Assembly: GCF_010093385.1 (NCBI RefSeq)
Contig: NZ_PDWV01000012.1
Span: forward strand, 1 to 64,000
Direction of reading: 5' to 3'
From: Pseudoxanthomonas mexicana
GTDB taxonomy: Bacteria > Pseudomonadota > Gammaproteobacteria > Xanthomonadales > Xanthomonadaceae
Length of the DNA: 64,000 bases
Position 1 is the stretch's first letter. Every line of letters begins with the position of its first letter. The notes under the pieces are model-generated. The model did not search any database and was not told where the DNA came from. It saw nothing but the letters and a program-made list of their open reading frames with translations. The position numbers and the translations under genes are program-made. Of the stretch, positions 11,435-20,852 are shown in pieces.

Positions 11435-12481
11435 TCACGCCGCCAGGTCGGCGCGGCGGCGTTCGAACGCGGCGATGGCGTCGTCCACGGTGATCAGTGC
11501 CATCACGCCATCGTGTTCGATCTTGGCGCCCCATTTCAGCTCCGACGCCGGCTTGCCCCTGTAGCGGCGCGCGGCATCGTCGTAGCGGTCCACGCAGTAG
11601 CGCACGCTGGAGTACGGGCCGCTGCGGAGCGGGTTGCTGGCGGCATGCAGGCCAAGCACGGCGGTTCCCATCGCATTGGCGATGTGCATGGGGCCGGGGT
11701 CGGGCGTCATCACCAGGTCCGCGCGCGCCAGCAGGGCCGGCAACTGCTTCAGGGTGTCCTTGCCCACCAGGTCCAGCGCGGGCGCCCGCATGGCGCCGAT
11801 GATGGCATCCGCAGTCCGGCGTTCCAGGTCGCTGCGTCCGCCGCAGAGCACGATGCGCCATCCCTGGGCGGCGGCATGGTCGGCCACCGCCGCGTAGCGG
11901 TCGGCGTACCAGTTGCGGCGTTCGTGGCTGGAGCACGGCGAAATGACCAGCGTGCGCATCGCGTCCGTGGGCCACTGCGCGCGGGCCCAGGCATGCGCGT
12001 CGGCGGGGACGGGCAGGTCCCAGGTGACGCCGGTCTGTTTCAGGCCCAGCGGTTCGCAGAAGCTGCCGATGGCATCCAGCACGTGGATGCCGGGACGGTC
12101 CGGGATCCGCTCATTGATGACCAGGCCGTGCAGGTCCTTGGAGCGGCTGCGGTCGTAGCCGATGCGCCTGCGCGCGCGGATGAAGGCCGACAGCAGGTTG
12201 GCGCGCAGGGCCACCTGCATCTGCAGCAGCGCATCGAAACCTTCGGCCAGCAGTTCCGCCCGCAACGCCCGCATGCCCGCCAGGCCCGTCTTCTTGTCGT
12301 AGGTGTGGAAGGTGACGCCTTCCAGGCCCTCCAGCAGCTTGAAGCCTCCCTTGTCGATCACCCAGTGCAGGCGCGCCTGGGGCCAGTGGCGCTGCAGCGT
12401 GCGCACCAGCGGGACCACATGGGTGACGTCGCCCAACGCGGACAGGCGGAGCAGGCAGAGCGATTGGGGAATCGTGGACAA
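11435..12481 (-). CDS. Glycosyltransferase family 9 (LPS heptosyltransferase-like)
   Basis: A 348-residue GT9 enzyme predicted to add a heptose or related sugar to lipopolysaccharide core at the inner membrane. It begins SLCLLRLSALGDVTHVVPLVRTL, the typical GT9 N-terminus, and has the donor-site region ISPCSSHERRNWYADRYA and the DPGPMHIANAMGT motif. The predicted start is TTG at 12481 with no clear Shine-Dalgarno. Its start faces the kdkA start only 19 bases away. Which core sugar it adds cannot be told. Confidence 0.87.
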   Translation of the reverse strand: MSTIPQSLCLLRLSALGDVTHVVPLVRTLQRHWPQARLHWVIDKGGFKLLEGLEGVTFHTYDKKTGLAGMRALRAELLAEGFDALLQMQVALRANLLSAFIRARRRIGYDRSRSKDLHGLVINERIPDRPGIHVLDAIGSFCEPLGLKQTGVTWDLPVPADAHAWARAQWPTDAMRTLVISPCSSHERRNWYADRYAAVADHAAAQGWRIVLCGGRSDLERRTADAIIGAMRAPALDLVGKDTLKQLPALLARADLVMTPDPGPMHIANAMGTAVLGLHAASNPLRSGPYSSVRYCVDRYDDAARRYRGKPASELKWGAKIEHDGVMALITVDDAIAAFERRRADLAA

Positions 12482-12500
12482 GTGTTGTTAGACTCGCTGG

Positions 12501-13250
12501 ATGGTCGGTTTTGACGCCTCGGAATCCCTGACGCCGTTCCGCGAAGGCCGCGGATACGGTGCGATTCTGTTCGACCGCAAACACCTGCGGCAAGCCAGCC
12601 CGGACTGGTTCTCGCCGGAAAAGTGGGGTGAACGCGCCCGGCCGGTCGACAGCGGGGGCCGCGGCGGCGCCTGGTTCATCGATGCCCCTTCCAGCCAGTG
12701 CGTCTTGCGGCACTACCGGCGCGGGGGCCTGGCGGCGCGATTCAGCCGCGACCGCTACCTGTGGCATGGGCCCGACAAGACGCGCAGTTTCGCCGAATTC
12801 CGTCTCACCCGTGCCCTGTTGGCGCGTGGATTGCCCGTGCCGCGCCCGGTCGCAGCGAGCTACGTGCGCGACGGCATGTTCTACCGCGCCTCCATCCTGC
12901 TGGAACGGTTGATGGACGTGCGCACGCTCGCCGACCTTGCCGCGAAGACGGAAGGGCAGGCGCCGTGGGAAAGCACGGGCCGCCTGGTGGCGCGTTTCCA
13001 CCGCGCCGGCCTGGACCATGCGGACCTCAATGCCCACAACATCCTGTTCGACGGGGATGGCCACGGTTGGCTGATCGACTTCGATCGCGGACGCCTGCGT
13101 ATCCCCGCCACCGCCTGGCGCGAACAGAACCTCGCGCGCTTGAGGCGCTCGCTGCTGAAGCTGCGGGGCGAGCGCAGCGCGGACGACGTGGGTCTCGCCT
13201 TCGCTCATCTGCGGCGCGCCTACGACCACGCCTGGTCGCGGGGGTACTGA
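12501..13250 (+). CDS. kdkA: 3-deoxy-D-manno-octulosonic acid kinase
   Basis: A 249-residue Kdo kinase that phosphorylates Kdo of the LPS inner core, as in Haemophilus and Xanthomonads, where a single phosphorylated Kdo is used. The kinase-like motifs [12 protein letters not shown] (catalytic loop with Asp) and [12 protein letters not shown] (DFD metal motif) are clear, together with the N-terminal [14 protein letters not shown] and GAWFID segments. It is divergent from the glycosyltransferase gene and followed 1 base later by the MBL-fold gene. Confidence 0.9.
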   Translation: MVGFDASESLTPFREGRGYGAILFDRKHLRQASPDWFSPEKWGERARPVDSGGRGGAWFIDAPSSQCVLRHYRRGGLAARFSRDRYLWHGPDKTRSFAEFRLTRALLARGLPVPRPVAASYVRDGMFYRASILLERLMDVRTLADLAAKTEGQAPWESTGRLVARFHRAGLDHADLNAHNILFDGDGHGWLIDFDRGRLRIPATAWREQNLARLRRSLLKLRGERSADDVGLAFAHLRRAYDHAWSRGY

Positions 13251-13251
13251 G

Positions 13252-14004
13252 GTGGAGTGGGTGCTGCGCTTCCACGGCGTCGGTAACGCCAGCGCGGTCG
13301 AGCTGGGCTCGGCGATGGCCACGCTCGAACGCGAGGGCGCGCCATGGTTGACCATCGATTGCGGGGGCGAAGGCCTGACCGCCTTCCAGGCACGCTACGG
13401 CGACATGCCGCGGGCGGTCTTCATCACCCACCTGCACCTGGACCACGTGGCGGGGATGGAACGGCTGTTCGTGGCCAGCTATTTCGATCCTGCGCGGCGC
13501 GGCCAGGTGCGCCTGTACGTGCCGGCGCCGCTGGTACCGCTGCTGCACCAGCGTATCGCCAGCTATCCGAACGTACTGGCCGAGGGTGGCGCGAACTTCT
13601 GGGATGCGTTCCAGCTGGTGCCGGTGGGCGAGGCCTTCTGGCACGACGGTCAGCGGCTGGAGGTCTTCCCGGTGCGGCATCACTGGCCCGAGACGGCGTT
13701 CGGCCTGCGCCTGCGCGGCAGCGTGGTCTGGACCGGCGATACGCGGCCCATTCCGGAAATGCTGGCGCGCCATGCCGATGCCGGCGAACTGATCGCGCAC
13801 GACTGCGGGCTGCACGGCAATCCCTCGCACAGCGGTATCGACGACCTCGAACGCGAGTACCCGCCCGCGCTGCTGGCCCGCTGCGTGCTTTACCACTACG
13901 CCAGTGCCGAGGACGGTGAAGCCCTGCGCGCGCGCGGGCATCGGGTCGCGACGCCCGGCGAGGGCGCGGCGCTGTCGCCGCCCCGGCAGGTCGAACTGCC
14001 GTGA
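13252..14004 (+). CDS. MBL-fold metallo-hydrolase
   Basis: A 250-residue metallo-beta-lactamase-fold protein of unknown substrate. Metal motif THLHLDHVAGM is at about residues 60-70, with later ligands in FPVRHHWPE, WTGDTRPIPE and AHDCGL. The pattern resembles RNase Z/phosphorylcholine-esterase-like hydrolases more than antibiotic lactamases. It starts with GTG one base after the kdkA stop and overlaps moaA by 4 bases (GTGA, 14001-14004), so it is coupled to both. Confidence 0.82.
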   Translation: MEWVLRFHGVGNASAVELGSAMATLEREGAPWLTIDCGGEGLTAFQARYGDMPRAVFITHLHLDHVAGMERLFVASYFDPARRGQVRLYVPAPLVPLLHQRIASYPNVLAEGGANFWDAFQLVPVGEAFWHDGQRLEVFPVRHHWPETAFGLRLRGSVVWTGDTRPIPEMLARHADAGELIAHDCGLHGNPSHSGIDDLEREYPPALLARCVLYHYASAEDGEALRARGHRVATPGEGAALSPPRQVELP

Positions 14005-15014
14005 GCGACAGCCACCTGCCGTACGACCTGCTGGGACGTCCGCTGCACGACCTGCGCCTGTCGGTCATCGACGCCTGCAACTTCCGCTGCGGCTATTGCA
14101 TGCCGGCGGACCGTGTGCCCGAAGACTACGGCACGGATGCTTCGCAGCGCCTGTCCTTCGACGAGATCGAGACCCTGGTGCGCGCCTTCGTGCGACTGGG
14201 CGTGCGCAAGCTCCGGCTGACGGGCGGTGAGCCCCTGCTGCGCAAGCGCCTGCCTGACCTGGTGCGCCGGTTGGCCGTGATACCGGGTTTGGAGGACATC
14301 GCCCTGACCACCAACGGCGTGCTGCTCGCCCAGCAGGCGCAGGCCCTGCACGACGCCGGCCTGCGGCGCATCACCGTCAGCCTGGACGCGCTGGATCCGG
14401 AGGTGTTCGCCGAGATGTCCGGAAGGCGCGGTCAGGTCGGCGAGGTGCTGGCCGGCATCGACGCCGCCGTGGCGGCCGGCTTCAAGCGCTTGAAGATCAA
14501 TGCCGTCGTGCAGCGCGGCGTCAACGAGGGCCAGGTGGTGCCGCTGCTGGAGCGCTTCCGTGGCACCGGGCATGTCGTGCGTTTCATCGAGTTCATGGAC
14601 GTGGGCGACAGCAACGACTGGCGACTGGAACGGATGGTGCCGTCGTCGGTGCTGCGTGACCGCATCGCCGCGCGCTGGCCGCTGCATCCCGTGCAGGCGG
14701 ACTATCGGGGCGAGGTGGCCGAGCGTTACGGATTCGACGACGGCGGGGGCGAAGTCGGTTTCGTCAGTTCCGTCAGCACGCCGTTCTGCGGCGACTGCCA
14801 TCGTGCGGGCGTGTCCGCGGATGGCCGCTTGTTCACCTGCCTGTTTGCGGCCGCGGGCGCCGACCTGCGCGCGGTCCTGGCGCAGGGCGAAGACGCCTTG
14901 GCCGCGCATGTGGCCGGCCTGTGGTCGGCGCGCGGCGACCGCTACAGCGAGCTGCGCGGCCGGCCGGAAGTGCGGGACCGGCGCCGTGTCGAGATGTATC
15001 TTATCGGCGGCTGA
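14001..15014 (+). CDS. moaA: GTP 3',8-cyclase MoaA
   Basis: Radical-SAM enzyme for the first step of molybdenum cofactor synthesis, converting GTP to 3',8-cyclo-GTP. In this 337-residue protein the SAM cluster motif is CNFRCGYC (Cys26, Cys30, Cys33), the GGEPLLRK motif follows, the second cluster cysteines are in CGDCHRAG and LFTCLF, and the protein ends with the required Gly-Gly (MYLIGG). GTG start overlaps the upstream stop. First of four consecutive Moco genes. Confidence 0.97.
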   Translation: MSDSHLPYDLLGRPLHDLRLSVIDACNFRCGYCMPADRVPEDYGTDASQRLSFDEIETLVRAFVRLGVRKLRLTGGEPLLRKRLPDLVRRLAVIPGLEDIALTTNGVLLAQQAQALHDAGLRRITVSLDALDPEVFAEMSGRRGQVGEVLAGIDAAVAAGFKRLKINAVVQRGVNEGQVVPLLERFRGTGHVVRFIEFMDVGDSNDWRLERMVPSSVLRDRIAARWPLHPVQADYRGEVAERYGFDDGGGEVGFVSSVSTPFCGDCHRAGVSADGRLFTCLFAAAGADLRAVLAQGEDALAAHVAGLWSARGDRYSELRGRPEVRDRRRVEMYLIGG

Positions 15015-15030
15015 TTCCCCCAGGACCTGC

Positions 15031-15513
15031 ATGCCCCGCACCGTACTGACCCATCTGGATGCTGCCGGTCGACCCGCGATGGTCGACGTTTCCGGCAAGG
15101 CCGTCACCGCGCGGGAGGCCCGGGCGACCTGCCGGGTACGCTTTCCCGCCGACGTCGCACGACAGCTGAAGCGAAACGGCCTGCGCAGCGCGAAGGGCGG
15201 CATCGTCGATACCGCCATCATCGCCGGCACGATGGCGGTGAAGCGCACGCACGAACTGATCCCGTTCTGCCATCCACTCCCCATCGATGGATGCCGGTTG
15301 GCCATCGACTGGGACGGAGAGAGTGCGCTGCTGATCGAATGCCAGGTCCGCACCGTGCACCGCACCGGGGTGGAGATGGAAGCGTTGACCGGGGCCACCG
15401 TGGCCGCGTTGACGGTGTACGACATGTGCAAGGCGCTGTCGCACGCCATCGTGCTGGGGCCGGCGAAGCTGGTGGGCAAACGCGGCGGCAAGCGCGATGT
15501 GGGGGCAGCATGA
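15031..15513 (+). CDS. moaC: Cyclic pyranopterin monophosphate synthase MoaC
   Basis: A 160-residue enzyme acting with MoaA to give cyclic pyranopterin monophosphate. Family marks include [42 protein letters not shown], and [23 protein letters not shown]. It begins 16 bases after moaA and overlaps moaD by 4 bases. Confidence 0.97.
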   Translation: MPRTVLTHLDAAGRPAMVDVSGKAVTAREARATCRVRFPADVARQLKRNGLRSAKGGIVDTAIIAGTMAVKRTHELIPFCHPLPIDGCRLAIDWDGESALLIECQVRTVHRTGVEMEALTGATVAALTVYDMCKALSHAIVLGPAKLVGKRGGKRDVGAA

Positions 15514-15755
15514 GCGTCACCCTGACCCTGCTGTATTTCGCCAGCCTGCGCGAGCGCGCGGGTGTGCCCAGTGAGTCGCTCAGCACCGAGGCGGCCGATC
15601 TGGCCGGGCTTTATGAGGAGATCCAGGCCCGCCACGGCATCGCCTGGCCACGCGAACACCTGCGCGTCGCCGTGGATGGCGAATTCGCGCGCTGGCAGGA
15701 ACCGCTGCGCGCTGGCAGCGAGGTCGCCTTCATCCCGCCCGTGAGCGGAGGCTGA
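15510..15755 (+). CDS. moaD: Molybdopterin synthase sulfur carrier subunit MoaD
   Basis: An 81-residue ubiquitin-fold protein carrying sulfur as a C-terminal thiocarboxylate. It has [13 protein letters not shown] at the start and ends [10 protein letters not shown] with the essential Gly-Gly. ATGA overlap with moaC; moaE starts 3 bases after the stop. Confidence 0.96.
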   Translation: MSVTLTLLYFASLRERAGVPSESLSTEAADLAGLYEEIQARHGIAWPREHLRVAVDGEFARWQEPLRAGSEVAFIPPVSGG

Positions 15756-15758
15756 GCG

Positions 15759-16187
15759 ATGCCGCGTTTCCTACTGTCGGCGGAGCCGCTGGACGTCGCC
15801 GCGTTGGGGGCCGGCCTGCGCGATCCGCGCGCGGGCGGCTTCGCGACGTTCGAGGGCTGGGTCCGCGACCACCACGCCGGTCGCGCGGTGGATGGCCTGG
15901 ACTATGAAGCCTATGGCGCCCTGGCCGAATGCGAAGGCGAACGGATCGTGGCCGAGGCGATGGCGCGTTTCGATGTGCTGGCGGCCTGCTGCGCGCACCG
16001 TGTCGGCGCCCTCGCGATCGGCGATCTCGCCGTGTGGGTCGGGGTGAGCGCAGCGCATCGTGGCGCCGCCTTCGACGCCTGCCGCTACATCATCGATGAA
16101 GTGAAGCAGCGCGTGCCGATCTGGAAGCGCGAACACTATCGCGAAGGCGATGCGGACTGGCTGCATCCCGTGGCGGACGGCCCGTGA
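15759..16187 (+). CDS. moaE: Molybdopterin synthase catalytic subunit MoaE
   Basis: A 142-residue large subunit of molybdopterin synthase that inserts the dithiolene sulfurs using MoaD. Recognised by GGFATFEGWVRDHHAGRAVDGLDYEAY, the AVWVGVSAAHRGAAFDACRYIIDEVKQRVPIWKREHY block with active-site lysines, and its place after moaD. Its stop overlaps the following GTG start (GTGA). Confidence 0.96.
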   Translation: MPRFLLSAEPLDVAALGAGLRDPRAGGFATFEGWVRDHHAGRAVDGLDYEAYGALAECEGERIVAEAMARFDVLAACCAHRVGALAIGDLAVWVGVSAAHRGAAFDACRYIIDEVKQRVPIWKREHYREGDADWLHPVADGP

Positions 16188-17200
16188 GCGCGGTTCGGGC
16201 GGTCGCACTCGGCATCGGCATCGCCCTGGCATGCCTGGGCGCACGTGCGACGCATGCGGCCGAACTGCTGGTGGGCAACAAGTCCGCGGACACCGTGTGG
16301 CGGCTGTCGCTGCGCGACGGACGCAGGACGGGCGAGTACAGGACGGGCGAGGCACCGCACGAAATCGCGGTGGCGCCGGACGGCCGCACGGCCGTGGTGA
16401 CGAACTATGGAGGCTCGCAGTCCGGCAACACGCTGTCGGTCCTGGACCTGGTGGGAGGCAAGCCCACGCGCTCGATCGACCTGGGGCAGCACAGCGCCCC
16501 GCATGGCATCCGCTTCCTCCCCGACGGTCGCCGGGTGCTGGTCACCACGGAAGCCACCGCCAGCCTGGTGGTGGTGGATGTCGCGTCGGGCGAAGTCGAG
16601 CGGACGCTCGACGTGGGCGCCGGCACCGGCCACATGGTGGCGTTGTCGCCGGACGGGCAGGTGGCCTACCTGACCAAGATCCAGGCCGGCACGGTCAGCC
16701 GGATCGACCTGGCCACCGGTGCGCGCGTGGAACGCGCCGCGGGCAAGGGCGCCGAAGGTGTCGCGGTGCGGCCGGACGGGGCCGAAGTCTGGGTGAGCAA
16801 TCGCGAGGACGGCACCCTCACCGTGCACGACCCGCGCACGCTGGCCATCAGGCGCCGCATGAGCAGCAAGGGCTTCCCGATCCGCGTGACCTTCGCTGCC
16901 GACGGTACGCTCGCCTTCGTCACCAATGCGCGCGCCGCGACGCTGGCCGTGTTCAATGCGCGCACCAAGGTCCCGTTGGCCACGGTCCCGCTGTCGCGCG
17001 AGGACATGACTTACCAGCCCACGATGCTCGGCCATGCGGCGCTTCCCATCGGAGTGGTGGTGGCGCCGGACCGTCCGCGCGCCTACGTGGCGATCAGTGG
17101 GGGCGATCGCATCGCCGTGATCGACACGCAGCGCTGGCAGGTCATCGACTACTGGGTGACCGGACGTGAACCCGACGCCCTGGCCTTCATTCCTGACTGA
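16184..17200 (+). CDS. YVTN-type beta-propeller repeat protein, secreted
   Basis: A 338-residue protein with a signal peptide (residues about 1-24, AVALGIGIALACLGARATHA) and repeated blades of the YVTN/YncE type: ELLVGNKSADTVW, AVVTNYGGSQSGNTLSVLDL, VAYLTKIQAGTVSRIDL, VWVSNREDGTLTVHD, AFVTNARAATLAVFN. Such propellers usually act as periplasmic binding scaffolds. It is coupled by GTGA to moaE, which may be simple operon packing or a link to a periplasmic molybdoenzyme. Function unknown. Confidence 0.8.
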   Translation: MSAVRAVALGIGIALACLGARATHAAELLVGNKSADTVWRLSLRDGRRTGEYRTGEAPHEIAVAPDGRTAVVTNYGGSQSGNTLSVLDLVGGKPTRSIDLGQHSAPHGIRFLPDGRRVLVTTEATASLVVVDVASGEVERTLDVGAGTGHMVALSPDGQVAYLTKIQAGTVSRIDLATGARVERAAGKGAEGVAVRPDGAEVWVSNREDGTLTVHDPRTLAIRRRMSSKGFPIRVTFAADGTLAFVTNARAATLAVFNARTKVPLATVPLSREDMTYQPTMLGHAALPIGVVVAPDRPRAYVAISGGDRIAVIDTQRWQVIDYWVTGREPDALAFIPD

Positions 17201-17253
17201 ACAGCCGGCCTGACGGGAAGAAGAGGCCGCGCCCAGTGACTCGCTGAAAAGGC

Positions 17254-17361
17254 GGTGACCCCGCCGGCTGACCTCGGCGCCCGCGTCGATCGATACCGTT
17301 GCTGCCTTCCGGCCCTGGCGGGATTTTCGACCTAGCGTCGCGAGGGGCCGACGGGGCCACC
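17254..17361 (-). ncRNA. ffs: 4.5S signal recognition particle RNA
   Basis: On the minus strand the conserved SRP core CAGGGCCGGAAGGCAGCAAC is present, close to the universal CAGGTCCGGAAGGAAGCAGC of bacteria, and the ends pair (GGTGGCCCCG with CGGGGTCACC). About 108 nt, small bacterial SRP type. It lies just downstream of tRNA-Ser on the same strand. Exact ends are set by the pairing and may be off by a few bases. Confidence 0.93.
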
Positions 17362-17372
17362 ATAGAAACGAA

Positions 17373-17390
17373 ACCGCGCCTTGGCGCGGT
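17373..17390 (-). terminator. Hairpin between tRNA-Ser(GGA) and ffs
   Basis: ACCGCGCC-TT-GGCGCGGT on the plus strand: a perfect 8-bp stem with a 2-base gap; on the minus strand it is followed by TTCGTTT. It may terminate tRNA-Ser or separate it from ffs. Confidence 0.55.
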
Positions 17391-17425
17391 CCGTCGTCAC
17401 CCGCCATGGCGGGTTGCGATGAATC

Positions 17426-17518
17426 TGGCGGAGAGAGGGGGATTCGACCCCCCGAAGCGCGGTTTAGACGCTTACACGCTTTCCAGGCGTGCTCCTTCAA
17501 CCACTCGGACACCTCTCC
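17426..17518 (-). tRNA. tRNA-Ser (anticodon GGA)
   Basis: A 93-nt class II tRNA with encoded CCA on the minus strand. Acceptor GGAGAGG pairs with its 3' strand, the anticodon arm ACGCCTGGAAAGCGT gives GGA, and a long variable arm is present. Confidence 0.95.
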
Positions 17519-17650
17519 GGGCCCTGAACGCGGCTTGCGGCCGCTTTCAGGGGCGTGAATTCTAGCCCCCGCAGGGGGCGCGCCACAAGCGAAACCGGCA
17601 AGCGGTCCCCGGCGGGAGGACGGGCTTGCGCAGCGTGGCACAATGGCGGC

Positions 17651-19411
17651 ATGTCCTATCTCGTCCTCGCCCGCAAGTGGCGTCCCAAGCGATTCGCAGA
17701 GCTGGTCGGCCAGCAACACGTGGTCCGCGCGCTCACCAATGCGCTGGACAGCGGCCGCGTTCACCATGCCTTCCTGTTCACGGGTACGCGCGGCGTGGGC
17801 AAGACCACCATCGCCCGCATCTTCGCCAAATCGCTGAACTGCGAGAAGGGCACCAGTGCCGATCCCTGCGGCCAGTGCGCGGCCTGCCTGGACATCGATG
17901 CCGGCCGCTACATCGACCTGCTGGAGATCGACGCCGCCTCGAACACCGGTGTGGACGATGTGCGCGAAGTGATCGAGAACGCGCAGTACATGCCCTCGCG
18001 CGGCAAGTACAAGGTCTATCTGATCGACGAAGTGCACATGCTGTCGAAAGCGGCGTTCAACGCGCTGCTGAAGACGCTGGAGGAGCCGCCGGAACACGTC
18101 AAGTTCCTGCTCGCCACCACCGACCCGCAGAAGCTGCCGGTCACCGTGCTGTCGCGCTGCCTGCAGTTCAACCTCAAGCGCCTGGACGAGGAACAGATCC
18201 GCGGCCAGATGACGAAGATCCTGGGGGCGGAAGCCATCGAGGCCGATGCGACCGCCATCGCCCAGCTCGCGCGCGCCGCCGACGGTTCGCTGCGCGACGG
18301 CCTGTCGCTGCTCGACCAGGCCATCGCCTACGCCGGTGGTGCGCTGCGCGAGGAGGGCGTGCGCACCATGCTGGGCACGGTGGACCGTACGCAGGTCAGC
18401 GCCATGCTGGCGGCCCTGGTGCAGGGCGATGGCGAGGCCCTGCTGCAGGTGGTGGCACGGCTGGCGGAGTTCTCGCCCGACTGGGCAGGCGTCCTCGATG
18501 CGGTGGCGGAAGCGCTGCATCGCATCCAGGTGCGCCAGCTGGTGCCGTCGGCCAGCGTGGAAGCGGAGGGCGTCGATGTCGATGCGTTCGCCGGCCAGCT
18601 GCGGCCCGAGGTCGTCCAGCTGTGGTATCAGATGGCGATCAATGGGCGTCGCGACCTGCACCTGGCGCCGAGTGGGCGCGCCGGCTTCGAGATGAGCCTG
18701 CTGCGGATGCTCGCGTTCCGTCCCGCCCAGGCCGGCGAGATGCGCGGCGACGCGCGCACGTCTTCCGCCAGCGTCACGTCGGCATCCGCGCCAGTGGCGT
18801 CGGCACCGGCTTCCAGCGCTTCCGCGCCTGTGCAGGCGAGGGTGACCGCCACAGCGGAGCCGGTCATGCCGCCGCAACAGATGGCGCGCGAAGAGATGCC
18901 GGCGCCGGCACGCGTTGCCGTCGACGACATGCCGCCGTGGCCTCCGGCCGAACCGGCGAAGGTTGGCGCATCTGCACCTGCGCCTGTATCTGCAGCGTCG
19001 GCGACGATGCCGGCCGACATCGGCATCACCGATGCCGAAACCTGGCTGCATTTCGCCGGGACCTGCGGCCTGAAGGGCGTGGGCAAGCAATTGGTGGACA
19101 GCGTAGCCTTTGCCGGTTATGCGAACGGAACGTTGACCCTGGCGCTGGACAGCGGCTTCGACTACCTCCGCTCCGAACGCACCCTGGGCGAGTTGCGCGA
19201 TGCGATCGCCAGCCGCTATGGCGTGGCGCCCCGGCTGGCCTTCGCCACCGCGGCCGAAGGCGAGACGCTCAAGCAGCGCAGCCATCGCCAGCGCGACGAG
19301 CAGCAGAACGTCGCCGAGGAAACCTTCATGAACCATCCGGACGTGCGGCAGCTGATGCAGCAGCATGGCGCCAGGCTCGTCCCGGATTCCATCCGACCTT
19401 ACGAAGAGTGA
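17651..19411 (+). CDS. dnaX: DNA polymerase III subunits gamma/tau
   Basis: Clamp-loader ATPase. The 586-residue product begins [21 protein letters not shown], has Walker [10 protein letters not shown] at residues 45-53, the zinc cysteines Cys64, Cys73, Cys76 and Cys79, the [14 protein letters not shown] and LIDEVHMLS motifs, and sensor [10 protein letters not shown] long Ala/Pro-rich linker follows, then a C-terminal tau-like domain V. No slippery A-tract such as the E. coli frameshift signal is evident, so gamma production cannot be shown. Upstream in-frame sequence to 17555 is rejected as start. ybaB follows 7 bases later. Confidence 0.96.
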   Translation: MSYLVLARKWRPKRFAELVGQQHVVRALTNALDSGRVHHAFLFTGTRGVGKTTIARIFAKSLNCEKGTSADPCGQCAACLDIDAGRYIDLLEIDAASNTGVDDVREVIENAQYMPSRGKYKVYLIDEVHMLSKAAFNALLKTLEEPPEHVKFLLATTDPQKLPVTVLSRCLQFNLKRLDEEQIRGQMTKILGAEAIEADATAIAQLARAADGSLRDGLSLLDQAIAYAGGALREEGVRTMLGTVDRTQVSAMLAALVQGDGEALLQVVARLAEFSPDWAGVLDAVAEALHRIQVRQLVPSASVEAEGVDVDAFAGQLRPEVVQLWYQMAINGRRDLHLAPSGRAGFEMSLLRMLAFRPAQAGEMRGDARTSSASVTSASAPVASAPASSASAPVQARVTATAEPVMPPQQMAREEMPAPARVAVDDMPPWPPAEPAKVGASAPAPVSAASATMPADIGITDAETWLHFAGTCGLKGVGKQLVDSVAFAGYANGTLTLALDSGFDYLRSERTLGELRDAIASRYGVAPRLAFATAAEGETLKQRSHRQRDEQQNVAEETFMNHPDVRQLMQQHGARLVPDSIRPYEE

Positions 19412-19418
19412 TCACGAC

Positions 19419-19739
19419 ATGCGTGGAAACATCGCCCAACTGATGCAGCAGGCGCAGAAGATGCAGGAAAACCTGCAGCGCGCCCAGGAAGAACTGGCCA
19501 AGCTGGAGGTCACCGGCAACGCGGGCGGCGGCATGGTCAGCGTGACGCTGACCGGCGCCAAGGAATGCCGCAAGGTCCGCATCGACCCCTCGCTGCTGTC
19601 CGACGCCGAGATGCTGGAAGACCTGATCGCGGCGGCCTTCAACGACGCCTCCAACAAGGTCGATGCCGAATCAAAGGCACGCATGGGCGCGGCCACGGCC
19701 GGGATGCCGATCCCGCCGGGCATGAAGCTGCCGTTCTGA
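19419..19739 (+). CDS. ybaB: YbaB/EbfC nucleoid-associated protein
   Basis: A 106-residue DNA-binding dimer of the YbaB/EbfC family, with [26 protein letters not shown] at the start, the [23 protein letters not shown] core and the C-terminal [13 protein letters not shown] tail. dnaX-ybaB-recR is a widely conserved order. The ATG lies 7 bases past the dnaX stop. Confidence 0.96.
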   Translation: MRGNIAQLMQQAQKMQENLQRAQEELAKLEVTGNAGGGMVSVTLTGAKECRKVRIDPSLLSDAEMLEDLIAAAFNDASNKVDAESKARMGAATAGMPIPPGMKLPF

Positions 19740-19824
19740 GCGTCGTGGGGGGCAGGGGGAGGGCAAGCCGTCGTTGCGGTTGGCCCGTCTGCACGCTGCC
19801 GCATAGCCGCGACCAACCGCATCC

Positions 19825-20418
19825 GTGTCCACACTCCTCGAACAACTGATCGAGTCGTTGCGCGTCCTGCCCGGTGTCGGGCAGAAGACCGCGCAGCGCA
19901 TGGCCTACCACCTGCTCGACCGCGAGCGGGACGGCGGCAAGCGCCTGGCCGGCGTGCTGGCGGAGGCGCTGGACCATATCGGCCATTGCGCACAGTGCCG
20001 CGACTTCACCGAGAGCGAGATCTGCGCTTTGTGCGCCAGCGGCAGCCGCGACCGTCATCAGCTGTGCGTGGTGGAGTCGCCGTCGGACCGGCTGGCGATC
20101 GAACAGGCGACCGGTTACCGCGGCCTCTATTTCGTCCTGCATGGACGGCTGTCGCCGCTGGATGGCATCGGTCCGCGCGAACTGGGGCTGGACGCACTGT
20201 CCGCGCGCCTGGCGCAGGGCGAGGTGACCGAACTGATCATCGCCACCAATCCCACCGTCGAAGGTGAGGCGACCGCGCACTATCTGGCGCAACTGGCGCG
20301 CCAGCAGGGCGTGCGGCCGAGCAGGCTCGCCCACGGCGTACCGCTGGGGGGCGAACTGGAATACGTGGACCGCGGCACGCTGGCGCACGCGTTCGGTGGC
20401 CGCAGCGAAATGAATTGA
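19825..20418 (+). CDS. recR: Recombination mediator RecR
   Basis: A 197-residue DNA repair protein working with RecO and RecF to load RecA at gaps. It shows a helix-hairpin-helix ([17 protein letters not shown]), a C4 zinc finger (Cys55, Cys58, Cys67, Cys70) and a Toprim domain ([37 protein letters not shown]). Start is GTG, chosen from the conserved N-terminus. An 85-base gap separates it from ybaB. Confidence 0.96.
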   Translation: MSTLLEQLIESLRVLPGVGQKTAQRMAYHLLDRERDGGKRLAGVLAEALDHIGHCAQCRDFTESEICALCASGSRDRHQLCVVESPSDRLAIEQATGYRGLYFVLHGRLSPLDGIGPRELGLDALSARLAQGEVTELIIATNPTVEGEATAHYLAQLARQQGVRPSRLAHGVPLGGELEYVDRGTLAHAFGGRSEMN

Positions 20419-20443
20419 CCGTACCCGCACGAGGACGCGCCCC

Positions 20444-20797
20444 ATGACCGACACCATCTTCGCCAAGATCATCCGCCGCGAAATTCCCGCCACCATCGTC
20501 TACGAGGACGAGGAGGTGCTGGGCTTCAAGGACATCGCGCCGCAGGCGCCCGTGCACGTGCTCTTCATCCCGAAGAACGAAGCCATCCCCACGCTGGACG
20601 ACGTGCGCCAGGACCAAGCGCACCTGATCGGCAAGCTGGCGCTGGCGGCAGCCGAATATGCGCGCCGAGAAGGCTTCGCCCAGGACGGTTACCGCATCGT
20701 CATGAACTGCCGTGAGCATGCGGGCCAGACCGTGTTCCACATCCACCTGCACCTGCTCGCCGGTGCACCGCTGGGGCGCTTCGGGACCTCCGCCTGA
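20444..20797 (+). CDS. hinT: HIT-family purine nucleoside phosphoramidase-like protein
   Basis: A 117-residue histidine-triad hydrolase acting on nucleotide phosphoramidates. It starts TDTIFAKIIRREIPATIVYED and has the HIT motif His99-Ile-His-Leu-His103 (FHIHLHLLAG). A GAGGA ribosome binding site precedes the ATG. It is the last chromosomal gene before the mobile element; its stop is 18 bases from the possible attachment site. Confidence 0.94.
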   Translation: MTDTIFAKIIRREIPATIVYEDEEVLGFKDIAPQAPVHVLFIPKNEAIPTLDDVRQDQAHLIGKLALAAAEYARREGFAQDGYRIVMNCREHAGQTVFHIHLHLLAGAPLGRFGTSA

Positions 20798-20815
20798 GCG
20801 ATGCGATGCAGGCCC

Positions 20816-20823
20816 ATGAAAAA
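20816..20823. other. Possible ICE attachment site (att)
   Basis: ATGAAAAA here is the exact reverse complement of TTTTTCAT, which I recall as the 8-bp attachment sequence of Tn4371-type elements. It lies between hinT and the trbI end of the element, which is the expected position of one junction. The other junction and the integrase are outside the window, so this is unproven. Confidence 0.5.
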
Positions 20824-20852
20824 TGTCCGCTGTCAAGCCTTTGATGCGGACA
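20824..20852. repeat. Inverted repeat next to the possible att site
   Basis: TGTCCGC (20824-20830) and GCGGACA (20846-20852) form a perfect 7-bp inverted repeat separated by 15 bases, directly adjoining ATGAAAAA. It could be a recombinase arm or core binding site (inference). Confidence 0.45.

Noticed and set aside
16136-19366. A 1,076-codon minus-strand frame opposite the propeller gene and dnaX
   Set aside because: High-GC shadow: it crosses the SRP RNA and tRNA-Ser genes and has no family resemblance, while the plus strand holds certain genes.
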